From positions 1,364,001-1,428,000 of the forward strand of contig NZ_JABTEX010000002.1 in NCBI RefSeq assembly GCF_015711645.1: a DNA stretch of 64,000 nucleotides, given 5' to 3'. Under the pieces are notes generated by a model. The model saw only the letters and a list, made by a program, of their open reading frames with translations, had not been told where the DNA came from and made no database searches. This stretch comes from Planomonospora sp. ID82291 (GTDB taxonomy: Bacteria; Actinomycetota; Actinomycetes; Streptosporangiales; Streptosporangiaceae). Position numbers and translations under genes: made by a program. Each line of letters starts with the position of its first letter. Position 1 is the first letter of the stretch. Below, piece after piece: positions 1 through 10,864 of this stretch.

Positions 1-149
1 GTGGTGCTTCACTGCATCCGACCCCGAGATGCCTCGAGCTCGCCGAGCGCAGGCGGGCGTTCCCGCGCGCTTTCCGCGCCGGGGAAACGCTCGACCTGTC
101 GCTCGTGCGCAGCCACCTGGAGGAGCTGCAGGCGGAGAGGACCGGGTGA
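1..149 (+). CDS. ylxR: YlxR family RNA-binding protein, C-terminal fragment (5' end outside window)
   Basis: Reading frame 3 from the window edge runs to TGA at 147-149 and gives 48 residues ending in a LHPTPRCLELAERRRAF-type segment. This matches the C-terminal half of the YlxR/DUF448 fold, a small putative RNA-binding protein whose gene sits between nusA and infB in Actinobacteria and Firmicutes. The position directly before infB supports the call. The N-terminal part, with the GRG motif, lies left of the window. Frame 1 also has an open frame starting with GTG at base 1, but it lacks similarity and is a shadow. Between this stop and infB (150-291) I see no further gene. Confidence 0.8.
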   Translation, partial: GASLHPTPRCLELAERRRAFPRAFRAGETLDLSLVRSHLEELQAERTG

Positions 150-291
150 CATGGTTGCCAACTGTCATGTAGGACGCCGAGTTGATGGGCTGGTCAGATA
201 GCTATGAGCGCCTGATGAGCATGCGGCGATGAGTACGTCTACGTAACGACGGTCCGGCGGCACAGCCTCCCGGGCCGAGTAAGGGAGTGCA

Positions 292-3200
292 GTGGCGAAG
301 GTCCGGGTATACGAGCTCGCCAAGGAGTTCGGTGTGGAGAGCAAGGTCGTCATGGCTAAGCTCCAGGAGATGGGCGAGTTCGTTCGTTCGGCGTCCTCGA
401 CCATCGAGGCACCGGTGGTCCGCAGGCTCACGGAAGCTTTGGGCGTGCCTACGAAGGGTTCGTCCGACAAGGGTGCCGGAAGGGCGCCCAGGCCGCCCCA
501 GGCGGCCCCCCGGCCGGCGGAGGGCCAGGCCGGAGGCGCTGCGGCGCCCACCGCGGTGCCCAGGCCGGGACCGGCTCCCAAGCCGGGCCCGCGTCCGGGT
601 CCGCGTCCTGTGGCCCCCGCGCCGCAGGCTCCGCAGCCCCAGGTTCAGCAGCCCCCGATCCAGCAGCAGCCGCCGGTGCAGCAGCAGCCGTCGCCGGTCC
701 AGCCGCCGCGGTTCGAGGCCCCCCGCACGGAGGCCCCGCGCCCCGCGGCCCCCGGCGGTCCCGGCGCCAAGCCGGGCCCGCGTCCGGGCCCGCGCCCGGC
801 GCCGCGTCCCGAGGCGGCCGGCCCGCAGGCCCGTCCCGCCGGCGGTCCCGGCGCCCCCTCGGGCCCGCGTCCCGCCGCCGGGGCCCCCGGCGGTCCCGGG
901 GCCAAGCCGGGTCCGCGTCCGGGCCCGCGCGGCCCGCGGCCGGGCAACAACCCGTTCTCCTCGAACGCCAGCGGCATGGGCCAGACCCGTCCGCCGCGCC
1001 CGGGCGGCCCCGGCGGTCCCGGTGACCGCGGTCCCCGTCCCGGCGGCGGTCCCCGTGAGGACCGCGGCCCGCGCGACGGTGCGGCTCCGCGTCCTCCGGG
1101 CGCCCGTCCCGGCCCGCCCGGTGCGGCCGGTCCCCGTCCGGGGCCCGGCGCGGGCGGTCCGCGTCCGGGCGGCGGTGCCGGCGCGGCCGGTCCGCGCCCC
1201 GGCGGCGGCGCGGGTGCCGGCGGTCCGCGTCCCGGCGGTCCGCGTCCCAGCCCGATGATGATGCCCCAGGGCCGTCCGGCGGGTCCGGGCGGCGGCGGTG
1301 CCGGTCGTCCCGGCGGCGGCGGTCGTCCGGGCGGCGGTGCCGGTCGTCCGGGCGGCGGTGCCGGTCGTCCCGGCGGCGGCGGCGGTTTCGCCGGTCGTCC
1401 CGGCGGCGGTGCCGGTCGTCCCGGAACCGGGACCGGCGCTCCGGGCGGCGGCGGCGGTTTCGCCGGTCGTCCCGGCGGCGGCGGCCGTGGCCGCGGCGGC
1501 GGTACGGCCGGCGCCTTCGGCCGTCCGGGCGGACGCCCGGCCCGCGGCCGCAAGTCCAAGCGCCAGAGGCGCCAGGAGTTCGACAACATGCAGGCGCCGG
1601 CGATCGGCGGCGTGCAGGCCCCCCGCGGCGGCGGTCAGACGATCCGCCTGTCGCGCGGCGCGTCCCTGGCGGACTTCGCGGACAAGATCGGCGCGAACCC
1701 CGCGTCGCTGGTGCAGATCATGCTGCACCTCGGCGAGATGGTGACCGCGACGCAGTCGGTCAACGAGGAGACGCTCCAGCTCCTGGCCGCCGAGCTGGAC
1801 TACAACCTGCTCGTCGTGAGCCCGGAGGAGGAGGACCGCGAGCTTCTCGAGTCCTTCGACATCGAGTTCGGCGAGGACGAGGGCGACGACGCCGACCTGG
1901 TCGCCCGTCCGCCGGTCGTGACCGTCATGGGTCACGTCGACCACGGTAAGACCAGGCTGCTCGACGCCATCCGCAAGACCAACGTGGTGGCGCGCGAGGC
2001 CGGCGGCATCACCCAGCACATCGGCGCCTACCAGATCGGCACCGAGCACGAGGGCGAGCAGCGGCGGATCACCTTCATCGACACCCCGGGTCACGAGGCG
2101 TTCACCGCCATGCGTGCCCGTGGTGCCAAGGTCACCGACATCGCCATCCTGGTGGTCGCGGCCGACGACGGTGTGAAGCCGCAGACCATCGAGGCGCTGA
2201 ACCACGCCCAGGCGGCCGACGTGCCGATCGTGGTCGCGGTCAACAAGATCGACAAGGAGGGCGCGGACCCGAGCAAGGTGCGTGCCCAGCTCACCGAGTA
2301 CGGCCTCGTCGCCGAGGAGTACGGCGGCACCACGATGTTCGTGGACATCTCCGCCAAGAACGACATCGGCATCGAGAGCCTGCTCGAGGCGGTCCTGCTC
2401 ACCGCGGACGCCGAGCTCGACCTGCGGGCGAACCCGACGATGGACGCCCAGGGCGTCGCCATCGAGGCCCACCTCGACAAGGGCCGCGGTCCGGTCGCGA
2501 CCGTGCTGGTCCAGCGCGGCACGCTCCGCGTCGGCGACTCGATCGTCTGCGGTGAGGCCTTCGGCCGCGTCCGGGCGATGCTGGACGACAACGGCGAGTC
2601 GATCGAAGAGGCCGACCCGTCGCGTCCGGTGCTGGTCCTCGGTCTGACCGCGGTGCCCGGCGCCGGTGACAACTTCATCGTGGTCACCGACGACCGGATG
2701 GCGCGCCAGATCGCCCAGCAGCGGGCGGCGCGCAAGCGCATCGCGGACATGGCCAAGTCCGGCCGCCGCCGCACCCTCGAAGAGCTCTTCAGCGAGATGG
2801 AGAAGGGCCAGGTCGACGAGCTCAAGCTCATCATCAAGGGTGACGTCTCCGGTTCGGTCGAGGCCCTCGAGGACGCCCTGCTCAAGATCGACGTCGGCGA
2901 GGAGGTGCGCCTGCGGGTGCTCCACCGCGCGGTCGGCGCCATCACCGAGTACGACGTCAACCTGGCCGTGGCCGACGACAACGCCGTCATCATCGGTTTC
3001 AACGTGCGTCCCGAGGTCCGGGCGCGCGACCTGGCCGAGCGCGAGGGCGTCGACATCCGCTACTACTCGGTCATCTACCAGGCGATCGAGGAGATCGAGG
3101 CGGCCCTCAAGGGCATGCTCAAGCCCGAGTTCGAAGAGGTCCAGATGGGCACCGCCGAAGTCCGCGAGGTCTTCAAGGTGCCGAAGATCGGCAACATCGC

Positions 3201-3429
3201 CGGTGCGCTGGTCCGTTCGGGCACGATCGTCCGCAACAGCAAGGCGCGGATCATCCGCGGTGGTGTCGTCATCTCCGACAACCTCACCGTCTCCTCGCTG
3301 CGCCGGTTCAAGGACGACGCGACCGAGGTCCGCGACGGCTACGAGTGCGGTATCGGTGTCGGCTACAGCGACATCAAGATCGACGACGTCATCGAGACGT
3401 TCGAGATGCGGGAGAAGCCGCGCGTCTGA
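292..3429 (+). CDS. infB: Translation initiation factor IF-2
   Basis: A 1045-residue GTPase that places initiator fMet-tRNA on the 30S subunit and promotes subunit joining. GTG start at 292 with AAGGGAG just upstream (281-287). First IF2N domain at residues 1-50; then roughly residues 58-425 are low-complexity Pro/Gly/Arg/Ala sequence including repeated RPGGG units; a second IF2N-like domain lies near 449-505. The G domain follows: G1 GHVDHGKT at 547-554, then [22 protein letters not shown] and a SAK-type G5. Domains II, III and the C-terminal tRNA-binding domain complete the protein. The long N-terminal insert is typical of actinomycete IF-2 and accounts for the size compared with about 740-890 residues elsewhere. 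It is part of the nusA-infB-rbfA operon. Confidence 0.98.
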   Translation: MAKVRVYELAKEFGVESKVVMAKLQEMGEFVRSASSTIEAPVVRRLTEALGVPTKGSSDKGAGRAPRPPQAAPRPAEGQAGGAAAPTAVPRPGPAPKPGPRPGPRPVAPAPQAPQPQVQQPPIQQQPPVQQQPSPVQPPRFEAPRTEAPRPAAPGGPGAKPGPRPGPRPAPRPEAAGPQARPAGGPGAPSGPRPAAGAPGGPGAKPGPRPGPRGPRPGNNPFSSNASGMGQTRPPRPGGPGGPGDRGPRPGGGPREDRGPRDGAAPRPPGARPGPPGAAGPRPGPGAGGPRPGGGAGAAGPRPGGGAGAGGPRPGGPRPSPMMMPQGRPAGPGGGGAGRPGGGGRPGGGAGRPGGGAGRPGGGGGFAGRPGGGAGRPGTGTGAPGGGGGFAGRPGGGGRGRGGGTAGAFGRPGGRPARGRKSKRQRRQEFDNMQAPAIGGVQAPRGGGQTIRLSRGASLADFADKIGANPASLVQIMLHLGEMVTATQSVNEETLQLLAAELDYNLLVVSPEEEDRELLESFDIEFGEDEGDDADLVARPPVVTVMGHVDHGKTRLLDAIRKTNVVAREAGGITQHIGAYQIGTEHEGEQRRITFIDTPGHEAFTAMRARGAKVTDIAILVVAADDGVKPQTIEALNHAQAADVPIVVAVNKIDKEGADPSKVRAQLTEYGLVAEEYGGTTMFVDISAKNDIGIESLLEAVLLTADAELDLRANPTMDAQGVAIEAHLDKGRGPVATVLVQRGTLRVGDSIVCGEAFGRVRAMLDDNGESIEEADPSRPVLVLGLTAVPGAGDNFIVVTDDRMARQIAQQRAARKRIADMAKSGRRRTLEELFSEMEKGQVDELKLIIKGDVSGSVEALEDALLKIDVGEEVRLRVLHRAVGAITEYDVNLAVADDNAVIIGFNVRPEVRARDLAEREGVDIRYYSVIYQAIEEIEAALKGMLKPEFEEVQMGTAEVREVFKVPKIGNIAGALVRSGTIVRNSKARIIRGGVVISDNLTVSSLRRFKDDATEVRDGYECGIGVGYSDIKIDDVIETFEMREKPRV

Positions 3430-3506
3430 CGCCTCGTTCCCTCCCCGCGCCGGTGCGCACCGCCGCACCGGCGCGGGCCGGGAGTGAGCATGCGCGGTGA
3501 ACTGAC

Positions 3507-3806
3507 ATGTACGTAGGTGCCCTGACGTTGGACATCCTGCTCGGCGACGTTCACTCGCTGAAGCAGAAGCGCTCCGTGGTGCGTCCCATCATCGCCGAGG
3601 TGCAGAAGAGGTTCCCGGGGGTGGCGGTCGCCGAGACCGGCCACCTGGACCTGCACCGCCGTACGGAGATCGGGATCGCGGTCGTCTCCGCCACCGCCGC
3701 CAACTGCGGCGCGGTGCTGGACGACTGCGAGCGCCTGGTCGCCGGCCGCCCGGAGATCGAGCTGCTGTCCGCGCGGCAGCGGCTCTACAACGAGGACGAG
3801 GACTAG
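3507..3806 (+). CDS. DUF503 (YlxP-like) family protein
   Basis: A 99-residue protein beginning MYVGALTLDILLGDVHSLK, characteristic of the DUF503/YlxP family: a small ferredoxin-like fold protein always found between infB and rbfA in Gram-positive genomes. The molecular role is not established; association with ribosome maturation is inferred from its genomic position. Start ATG at 3507, 77 bp after infB. The acidic tail NEDED ends the protein. Full length for the family. Confidence 0.9.
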   Translation: MYVGALTLDILLGDVHSLKQKRSVVRPIIAEVQKRFPGVAVAETGHLDLHRRTEIGIAVVSATAANCGAVLDDCERLVAGRPEIELLSARQRLYNEDED

Positions 3807-3875
3807 CAGACGCAGAGGACCGGTCGCGAAGACGCCTTCGTGCCCGGTCCTCTCTGTGAGAAGAGGGGAGCGACG

Positions 3876-4403
3876 ATGGACGCCGCACGCGCGCGCAAGA
3901 TCGCTGACCGTATCCAGCAGGTGGTGGCGGAGATGCTGGAGCGCCGGATCAAGGACCCGCGACTCGGCTTCGTGACCGTGACCGACGCCCGGATCACCGC
4001 CGACCTCGGGGAGGCGACGGTGTTCTACACCGTGTTCGGCTCCGAGGCCGAGCGGGCCGACTCCGCGACGGCGCTGGAGAGCGCCAAGGGGCTCATCCGC
4101 TCGGAGGTGGGCCGCCAGACCGGTCTGCGCCACACGCCGACGCTGACGTTCACCCACGACCCGCTCCCGGACAGCGCCCGCCACCTGGACGACCTCTTCG
4201 CCGAGGCCAGGGCCAGGGACGAGGAGATCGCCAGGAAGCGGGAGAAGGCCCGGCACGCCGGGGAAGCCGACCCGTACCGGCGGCCCAGGGACGAGGACGC
4301 CGAGGACGCCGGGGACACCGAGGACGCCGGGGACACCGGGGACGGGGAGTCGGGCCGAAGCACGGACGGAGCACCGGACCGCGCCGGACGTCCGGCGACG
4401 TGA
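3876..4403 (+). CDS. rbfA: 30S ribosome-binding factor RbfA
   Basis: RbfA binds immature 30S subunits and helps 16S rRNA 5'-end processing; loss is typically cold sensitive. I chose ATG 3876 ([15 protein letters not shown]) because GAGGGGAG lies just upstream and the family begins here; an in-frame GTG at 3840 has no ribosome-binding site. The KH-like core covers residues 1-115 with [17 protein letters not shown]. The last 55 residues are an Asp/Glu/Gly-rich tail with EDAGDT repeats, an extension common in actinobacteria. The stop TGA overlaps the GTG of the next gene (GTGA at 4400-4403), indicating translational coupling. Length 175 residues. Confidence 0.93.
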   Translation: MDAARARKIADRIQQVVAEMLERRIKDPRLGFVTVTDARITADLGEATVFYTVFGSEAERADSATALESAKGLIRSEVGRQTGLRHTPTLTFTHDPLPDSARHLDDLFAEARARDEEIARKREKARHAGEADPYRRPRDEDAEDAGDTEDAGDTGDGESGRSTDGAPDRAGRPAT

Positions 4404-5452
4404 CGTCCGGCGAGATGGCGTCCGGTGAGATGGGGTCCGGTGGTGCGACGACCGGCGTGCGCGGCGGCGGTCGCGGGGGAGCGGTTCCGGACGCGGACTG
4501 GGACCGGGCCGTCGAGCTGATCTCGTCCGCGGGCGAGGTCGCGCTGGCCTGCCACGTGTCGCCGGACGGCGACGCCCTCGGCTCGATGCTGGCGGCCGGT
4601 GCGGCGCTGCGCGCGGCGGGCAAGCGGGTGGCGGCCTCCTTCGGCGACCGCCGCTTCGCGGTCCCCCGGCTGCTGGGCTTCCTGCCGGGCCAGGATCTCC
4701 TGGTCGAGCCCTCCGGGTATCCCGAGGCCCCGGAGCTGATGATCACCTTCGACGCCTCCACCCTGGACCGGCTGGGCACGCTGGCGGGGAACGCGGGCCG
4801 GGCCCGGGAGCTGATCGTGGTGGACCACCACCCGTCCAACCCCGGTTTCGGCACCCTCAACCTGATCGACCCCGCCGCCGCGTCCACCACCGCGCTCGTC
4901 GAGCGGCTGCTCCACCGGCTCGGCCTGCCGATCGACGAGGCCATCGCCACCTGCCTGTACGTCGGCCTGGTCACCGACACCGGCTCCTTCCGGCACTCCT
5001 CGACCACCCCGGCGGCCCACGAGATGGCCGCCAGACTGGTGGCCGCCGGGGTGGACACCGAGGAGATCGCCCGGCGGCTGTGGGACAGCTCGCCGGTCGG
5101 CTACCTGCGGGTGCTGGGGACCGTCCTCGGCCGGGTGAGGCTGGAGCCGGAGGTGGGCGGAGGCCTGGCGTGGACGTTCGTCACCCGCGCCGACCGGGCC
5201 TCGTACGGCCTGCCGTACGAGGAGGTGGAGGGGATCATCGACGTCGTCCGGCGCGCCGAGGGGGCGGAGGTGGCCGTCGTCCTCAAGGAGGACGACGACG
5301 GCGCCTGGCAGGTCTCCACCCGCTCCCGGGGCGGGGTGGACGTCGCCCGCGTCTGCTCCGCGCTGGGCGGCGGCGGGCACGCCAGGGCCGCGGGCTTCAC
5401 CTCGCGCCTGCCCGTCGAGGAGACCATGGCCGGTCTGCGCGCGCTGCTGTAG
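4400..5452 (+). CDS. DHH-family bifunctional oligoribonuclease / PAP phosphatase (NrnA-like)
   Basis: A DHH/DHHA1 phosphoesterase of 350 residues, expected to hydrolyse short oligoribonucleotides and 3'-phosphoadenosine 5'-phosphate in the cytosol. Visible metal-binding motifs: DGDALGS at residues 56-62 and the signature DHH at 142-144, followed by the C-terminal DHHA1 domain ending with a [11 protein letters not shown] motif that binds substrate. The GTG start overlaps the rbfA stop; Met codons at residues 6 and 11 are alternative starts, and the first 30 residues (Gly/Ser-rich) are poorly conserved. This gene between rbfA and truB is standard actinobacterial order. Confidence 0.93.
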   Translation: MTSGEMASGEMGSGGATTGVRGGGRGGAVPDADWDRAVELISSAGEVALACHVSPDGDALGSMLAAGAALRAAGKRVAASFGDRRFAVPRLLGFLPGQDLLVEPSGYPEAPELMITFDASTLDRLGTLAGNAGRARELIVVDHHPSNPGFGTLNLIDPAAASTTALVERLLHRLGLPIDEAIATCLYVGLVTDTGSFRHSSTTPAAHEMAARLVAAGVDTEEIARRLWDSSPVGYLRVLGTVLGRVRLEPEVGGGLAWTFVTRADRASYGLPYEEVEGIIDVVRRAEGAEVAVVLKEDDDGAWQVSTRSRGGVDVARVCSALGGGGHARAAGFTSRLPVEETMAGLRALL

Positions 5453-5554
5453 GGCGGCGCACCCTGGACAACCGTGCGGACGTCCCCGCGCCGGGGACGC
5501 GTCGCCGGCCTCTCCCCGCTCCGGGGCGGAGGCCCCCGTGATCGAGGAGTTGTG

Positions 5555-6454
5555 ATGAGTACGGCCCGCGTCAAGCGAACCCCGCCGCCGAGCGGACTGA
5601 TCATCGTGGACAAGCCCGCCGACTGGACCTCGCACGACGTCGTCGGCAAGCTCCGCGGCATCGCGGGCACCCGCCGGGTCGGCCACGCCGGGACCCTGGA
5701 CCCGATGGCCACCGGCGTGCTGGTGGTGGGCGTGGAGAAGGCGACCCGCCTGCTCGGCCACCTGGCGCTGACCGAGAAGGGCTACGACGGCACGATCCGG
5801 CTGGGCCGGTCGACCAACACCGACGACGCCGAGGGGGAGGTCATCGCGACGGCGTCGGCCGCAGGCGTGGCCGAGGAGGACGTCCGCAAGGGGATCGCGG
5901 CGCTGACCGGCCGGATCATGCAGGTCCCGCCGCAGGTGAGCGCCATCAAGGTGAACGGGCAGCGGGCCTACAAGATGGCCAGGGCGGGGGAGGCGGTCGA
6001 GCTCGCGGCGCGCCCGGTGACGGTGTCCGGGTTCGAGGTCACCGCCGTCCGCCGCGAGGGCGACCTGCTCGACGTCGACGTCTCGGTGACCTGCTCCAGC
6101 GGCACCTACATCCGGGCCCTGGCCCGGGACCTCGGCGCGGCCCTGGGCACCGGCGGCCACCTGACCTCCCTGCGCCGCACCCGGGTCGGGCCGTACGACC
6201 TGTCGATGGCGCACACGATCGAGGAACTCGGCCGGGAGTGCGTGATCCTGCCGATGGCCGACGCCGTCGCGGCGGCCTTCCCCCGGCGCGACGTGACCGC
6301 CGAGGAGGCCCGCACGGTCGCGCACGGCGGCCGGCTGCCCGCCGCGGGGCTGGGCCCGGGACCGGTCGGGGTGTTCGGACCGGACGGCGCCCTCGTCGCC
6401 CTCGTCGAGGAGCACGGCAAGGTCGCCACGTCCCTGGCCGTCTTCGCGGGCTGA
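5555..6454 (+). CDS. truB: tRNA pseudouridine(55) synthase TruB
   Basis: Converts U55 of the tRNA T-arm to pseudouridine. Start ATG 5555 is preceded by GAGGAGT at 5544-5550; an upstream in-frame GTG at 5474 lacks a site and would add 27 unrelated residues. The 299-residue product carries the catalytic Asp49 in GHAGTLDPMATGVL and the conserved VDKPADWTSHD start, with a C-terminal PUA-like domain after about residue 230. Separated from the DHH gene by 102 bp. Confidence 0.96.
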   Translation: MSTARVKRTPPPSGLIIVDKPADWTSHDVVGKLRGIAGTRRVGHAGTLDPMATGVLVVGVEKATRLLGHLALTEKGYDGTIRLGRSTNTDDAEGEVIATASAAGVAEEDVRKGIAALTGRIMQVPPQVSAIKVNGQRAYKMARAGEAVELAARPVTVSGFEVTAVRREGDLLDVDVSVTCSSGTYIRALARDLGAALGTGGHLTSLRRTRVGPYDLSMAHTIEELGRECVILPMADAVAAAFPRRDVTAEEARTVAHGGRLPAAGLGPGPVGVFGPDGALVALVEEHGKVATSLAVFAG

Positions 6455-6766
6455 CCCGGACCGGACGCGGGCCGGACGCGGGCCGGGCCGACCTGGGCCG
6501 ACCCGCCGGGACCGGTCGGGACCGCAGCGACCTCGCCCGACCTCGCCCGACCAGGACCGGACGGACCCGGATCCGCTGCGGATCGGGCGGGGTCCCCCGC
6601 GCCGTAGGGCCTCCCCGATGCGGTGGGAGCGCCCCGCGCATGGCACGCTTGAGACGTCGATCCGTCACCGGATACTCAGGGCGGAGGACCTGCCCCTCGG
6701 GTCAGGGCGGAACCCCCGATCCCCGGCGGTTCACGCAGGGGAGACGTCGAGAAGGAAGAGGCTGCG
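6455..6766. other. Gene-free truB-ribF spacer with short GC repeats and a candidate promoter
   Basis: This 312-bp gap has no credible coding sequence. Its left half holds simple direct repeats (GGACGCGGGCC twice from about 6470; a CGACCTCGCC unit twice near 6530-6550). A candidate promoter facing right has TTGAGA at 6649-6654 and GATACT at 6671-6676 with a 16-bp spacer, giving an untranslated leader of about 85 bases before ribF. Promoter call is by eye only. Confidence 0.4.
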
Positions 6767-7720
6767 GTGCGAAGCTGGCACGGACTGGACGATGTTCCCG
6801 GCGACTGGGGCAGGTCCGTCATCACGATCGGCGTCTTCGACGGAGTGCACACCGGCCACCAGCAGATGGTGGCCCGCGCCGTCGCGATGGCCGGGAGGCT
6901 CGGGCTCCCCTCGGTGGTCGTGACCTTCGATCCGCACCCGGAGGAGGTGGTCCGCCCCGGCACGCACCCGCCCCGGCTGACGACGGCCAGGCACCGCACC
7001 GAGCTGCTCGGCGCGCTCGGCGTGGACGCGGTCTGCGTGCTCCCCTTCACCCTGGAGTTCTCCCGGATGAGCCCGGACGAGTTCGTGCAGACCGTGCTGG
7101 TGGACCGGCTGCACGCCGCGGGGGTCGTGGTGGGGGAGAACTTCCGCTTCGGCCACAAGGCCGCGGGCGACGTCGAGACGCTGCGGACGCTCGGCGAGAA
7201 GTACGACTTCGAGGCCGAGGGCGTCCCTCTGGTCGCCGACGGCGAGACCATCTCCTCCACCATGATCCGCGAGCGGCTCGCCGCGGGGGACGTGGAGACG
7301 GTCACCGCGGCGCTGGGCCGCCCGCACCGGGTGGAGGGCGTGGTGGTCCGCGGCTACCAGCGCGGCCGGCAGCTCGGCTTCCCCACCGCCAACGTCGAGT
7401 CGCCCGAGTTCACCGCGATCCCGCCGGACGGGGTCTACGCGGGCTGGCTCCAGGGCATCGCGGTGGGCAACCTGCCCGCCGCCTACGGCGGCGAGCGCTG
7501 GCCCGCGGCGATCTCCGTGGGCACCAACCCGACGTTCGAGGGGGTGGCCCGCACCGTCGAGGCCTACGCGCTCGACCGCGACGACCTGGAGCTGTACGGC
7601 GCGCACGTGGCGGTGGAGTTCGGCCGCCGGCTCCGCGACAACCAGCGGTTCGACTCGATCGAGGCGCTGATCGAGCAGATGCACGCCGACGTCGACGAGG
7701 CCCGCCGCTTCACCTCCTGA
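6767..7720 (+). CDS. ribF: Bifunctional riboflavin kinase / FAD synthetase
   Basis: Makes FMN from riboflavin and FAD from FMN. The N-terminal nucleotidyltransferase half shows GVFDGVHTGHQ with the H28-x-G-H31 nucleotide-binding signature and the later SSTMIRERL motif (ISSTxxR). The C-terminal flavokinase half has GRQLGFPTANV and the G-T-N-P-T-F motif of the active site. 317 residues is the usual size. GTG start at 6767 with GAAGGAAGAGG upstream. Lies in the conserved truB-ribF-rpsO order. Confidence 0.96.
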   Translation: MRSWHGLDDVPGDWGRSVITIGVFDGVHTGHQQMVARAVAMAGRLGLPSVVVTFDPHPEEVVRPGTHPPRLTTARHRTELLGALGVDAVCVLPFTLEFSRMSPDEFVQTVLVDRLHAAGVVVGENFRFGHKAAGDVETLRTLGEKYDFEAEGVPLVADGETISSTMIRERLAAGDVETVTAALGRPHRVEGVVVRGYQRGRQLGFPTANVESPEFTAIPPDGVYAGWLQGIAVGNLPAAYGGERWPAAISVGTNPTFEGVARTVEAYALDRDDLELYGAHVAVEFGRRLRDNQRFDSIEALIEQMHADVDEARRFTS

Positions 7721-7802
7721 ACGTCCGACCAGGCCCGGCCCGCGCCGGGCCGGGCCGGGAGGCCGGGCGCCGCGGGGCGTGCGAGCGGGCGACGGCCGGT
7801 GG

Positions 7803-7934
7803 TAGCCTGGCATGTCAGCTCTGTAACCGGTGGTGTCGTAACCCCCGGCCTCTGATCCGCCACGGCGACTGTAGGCACGCACGGTCGCTCGGGCTCCCGA
7901 GATCGCGCGTGCCCGTAGACGTTCAAGGAGAGAT
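7803..7934 (+). promoter_or_regulatory. rpsO promoter and structured 5' leader
   Basis: A TAGCCT box (7803-7808) is a candidate -10, which would give a leader of about 120 bases. Within it GGCACGC (7874-7880) pairs with GCGTGCC (7907-7913), enclosing a smaller TCGG/CCGA helix, ending 12 bases before the AAGGAGAG ribosome-binding site. S15 represses its own synthesis through leader RNAs in several phyla, including Actinobacteria; whether this leader does so is inference. Confidence 0.4.
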
Positions 7935-8204
7935 GTGTCGCTCGACACCGGCGCCAAGAAGCAGATCATCAGTGAGTACGCCAAGAGCGAGACCGACACC
8001 GGTTCGCCCGAGGTGCAGATCGCGCTGCTCAGCAAGCGCATCAGCGAGCTCACCGAGCACATGAAGCGCAACAAGCACGACTTCCACAGCCAGCGCGGTC
8101 TGCTGCTGCTGGTCGGCCGTCGTCGTCGTCTGCTCAAGTACCTGCAGAGCAAGGACATCCAGCGTTACCGCTCGCTCATCGAGCGGCTCGGCCTGCGCCG
8201 ATAG
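7935..8204 (+). CDS. rpsO: 30S ribosomal protein S15
   Basis: The 89-residue S15 protein, binding the central domain of 16S rRNA (h20/h22) early in 30S assembly. Complete family match from [15 protein letters not shown] through [19 protein letters not shown] start at 7935 sits 3 bases after AAGGAGAG (7925-7932); the ATG at 7933 is out of frame. Precedes pnp as in most bacteria, separated by a strong terminator-like hairpin. Confidence 0.98.
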   Translation: MSLDTGAKKQIISEYAKSETDTGSPEVQIALLSKRISELTEHMKRNKHDFHSQRGLLLLVGRRRRLLKYLQSKDIQRYRSLIERLGLRR

Positions 8205-8211
8205 CATGACG

Positions 8212-8237
8212 GGGGAGCGGCGTCCGCGCCGCTCCCC
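8212..8237 (+). terminator. rpsO-pnp intergenic hairpin
   Basis: GGGGAGCGGCG (8212-8222) and CGCCGCTCCCC (8227-8237) form a perfect 11-bp stem with a TCCG loop and no U-tract, 7 bases after the rpsO stop. In Streptomyces the rpsO-pnp interval contains a comparable hairpin with partial read-through and RNase III processing; partial termination here is inferred by analogy. Confidence 0.75.
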
Positions 8238-8348
8238 GCCTCATGGCCCGGTCTCCGGCGCGTCGCGTCGCGTGAACGCCGGTTCCGCGGGCACACTGAT
8301 CAACCGAACTGAATAGCCGAGAAAGTGCCCCGCGTCCGAGAGCAAGTG

Positions 8349-8460
8349 CGCCCCACGGCGTCGAAGGGCCGGTCCTCGGTAGTGGCCCCCGGTCATCGCG
8401 GCTCGTGCCGCACGCGAACCGGGCGCTTCGATCGAAGACCGGCGCTGCACCTACGGGGCG
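8349..8460 (+). ncRNA. Structured pnp leader, probable Actino-pnp motif
   Basis: The 290-bp rpsO-pnp gap holds a nested fold read on the plus strand: CGCCCC (8349-8354) with GGGGCG (8455-8460); GCCGGTC (8368-8374) with GACCGGC (8437-8443); CCCGGT (8388-8393) with ACCGGG (8418-8423); and GCGGC (8398-8402) with GCCGC (8407-8411) closed by TCGT. An RNA element called Actino-pnp is described upstream of pnp in Actinobacteria and thought to regulate the exoribonuclease. The position and compact coaxial fold fit; assignment to that family is from memory, not from a covariance search. Confidence 0.6.
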
Positions 8461-8528
8461 GCGAAAAGAGGCCCAGGCGCGACACGCGTGCCTGGGGGAC
8501 GCGGGCGACCGACCAAAGGAGGTCCCCC

Positions 8529-10864
8529 GTGGAGGGTGTCCACAGCAGCGAAGCCGTCATCGACAACGGCTCTTTCGGCACGCGTACCGTCCGGTTCGAG
8601 ACCGGCCGCCTCGCGCGCCAGGCGGCGGGTTCCGCCGTCGTCTACCTGGACGACGAGACGATGGTCCTGTCCGCGACCACCGCGTCCAAGAACCCCAAGG
8701 AGAACCTCGACTTCTTCCCCCTCACGGTGGACGTCGAGGAGCGCATGTACGCCGCGGGCCGCATCCCCGGATCGTTCTTCCGGCGTGAGGGCCGCCCGTC
8801 CGAGGACGCCATCCTCACCTGCCGCCTGATCGACCGGCCGCTGCGCCCGTCCTTCGTCAAGGGCCTGCGCAACGAGATCCAGGTCGTCGCCACCATCATG
8901 GCGCTGCACCCCGAGCACCTCTACGACGTGGTCGCGATCAACGCCGCCTCCCTGTCCACGCAGCTCGCCGGCCTGCCGTTCTCCGGCCCGATCGGCGGCG
9001 TGCGCGTCGCGCTGATCGAGGGCCAGTGGGTGGCCTTCCCGACCAACACGGAGCTGGAGAGCGCCACCTTCGACATGGTGGTCGCCGGCCGGGTCCTGGA
9101 CGACGGCGACGTCGCGATCATGATGGTCGAGGCCGAGTCCACCCGCGGCACGCTCAAGCTCATCGCCGAGGGCGCCGCCGCGCCCACCGAGGAGACCGTG
9201 GCGCAGGGTCTGGAGGCCTCCAAGCGGTTCATCAAGGTCCTGTGCGACGCGCAGGCCAAGGTGGCGCAGGTCGCCGCCAAGGAGACCCGCGAGTACCCCC
9301 TCTTCCTCGACTACCAGGACGACGTCCTGGAGGCCGTGACCGCCGCGGTGAAGAGCGAGCTCGCCTCCGCGCTGACCATCGCCGGCAAGCAGGAGCGCGA
9401 GGCCGAGCTGGACCGGCTCAAGGCCCTGGCCGCCGAGAAGGTCGCCCCGGACTTCGAGGGCCGCGAGAAGGAGATCGGCGCCGCCTTCCGGTCGCTGACC
9501 AAGTCGCTCATGCGCGCGCGGGTCATCGCCGAGGGCGTCCGCATCGACGGCCGCGGCGTGAAGGACATCCGCCAGCTCAACGCCGAGGTCCACGTCGTGC
9601 CCCGGGTGCACGGCTCGGCCCTGTTCGAGCGCGGCGAGACCCAGATCCTGGGCATCACCACGCTGAACATGCTCCGCATGGAGCAGATGATCGACACGCT
9701 CAACCCCGAGCGCACCAAGCGCTACATGCACAACTACAACTTCCCGCCGTACTCCACCGGCGAGACCGGCCGGGTGGGCTCGCCCAAGCGCCGCGAGATC
9801 GGCCACGGCGCGCTCGCCGAGCGGGCGCTGCTGCCGGTGCTGCCGACCCGCGAGGAGTTCCCCTACGCGATCCGGCAGGTGTCCGAGGCCCTCGGCTCCA
9901 ACGGCTCCACCTCGATGGGCTCGGTCTGCGCCAGCACGATGTCCCTGCTGGACGCGGGCGTCCCGCTGAAGGGCATCGTCGCGGGCATCGCGATGGGCCT
10001 GATCAACGAGGGCGACCAGTACGTCACGCTGACCGACATCCTCGGCGCCGAGGACGCGATGGGCGACATGGACTTCAAGGTCGCCGGCACCAAGGACGTC
10101 ATCACCGCCCTGCAGCTCGACACCAAGCTCGACGGCATCCCCGCCTCGGTCCTGGCCGCCGCGCTGAAGCAGGCCAAGGGCGCCCGCCTGGCCATCATCG
10201 ACGTGATGCAGGAGGCCATCGACTCCCCGGCGGAGATGAACGTCACCGCCCCGCGCATCATCACGATCAAGGTCCCGGTCGACAAGATCGGCGAGGTCAT
10301 CGGCCCCAAGGGCAAGATGATCAACCAGATCCAGGACGACACCGGCGCCGAGATCACGATCGAGGACGACGGCACCATCTACATCGGCGCCACCGACGGC
10401 ACCTCCGCCGAGGCGGCCCGGTCGGCGATCAACGCCATCGCCAACCCGCACATGCCGGAGGTCGGCGAGCGCTACCTGGGCACGGTCGTCAAGATCGCGG
10501 CCTTCGGCGCGTTCATCTCCCTCATGCCGGGCAAGGACGGCCTGCTGCACGTCTCCCAGATCCGCAAGCTGCACGGCGGCAAGCGCATCGAGAACGTCGA
10601 GGACGTCATGAACGTGGGCGAGAAGATCCAGGTGGAGATCGCCGAGATCGACTCCCGCGGCAAGCTCTCCCTCGTCCCCGTCGAGGTCGTCGAGAAGGAG
10701 GCCGAGACGGGCGGCGAGGCCGGTACGCCCGAGTCGGGCGCGACGGACGCCGCCCCCGCCGCGGAGCGGCCCGCCGCCGCGCCCGTGGAGGACAAGCCCC
10801 GCCGCACCCGCACCCGCACCCGTACGAACGGCGGCGGGAGCCGCGGGGAAGAAGACCGCAACTC

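Noticed and set aside
202-3468. Continuous minus-strand open frame of over 1000 codons opposite infB
   Set aside because: It mirrors the IF-2 gene; composition is Asp/Arg/Leu/Gly-biased and no domain is seen. Such antisense frames are expected at this GC content.
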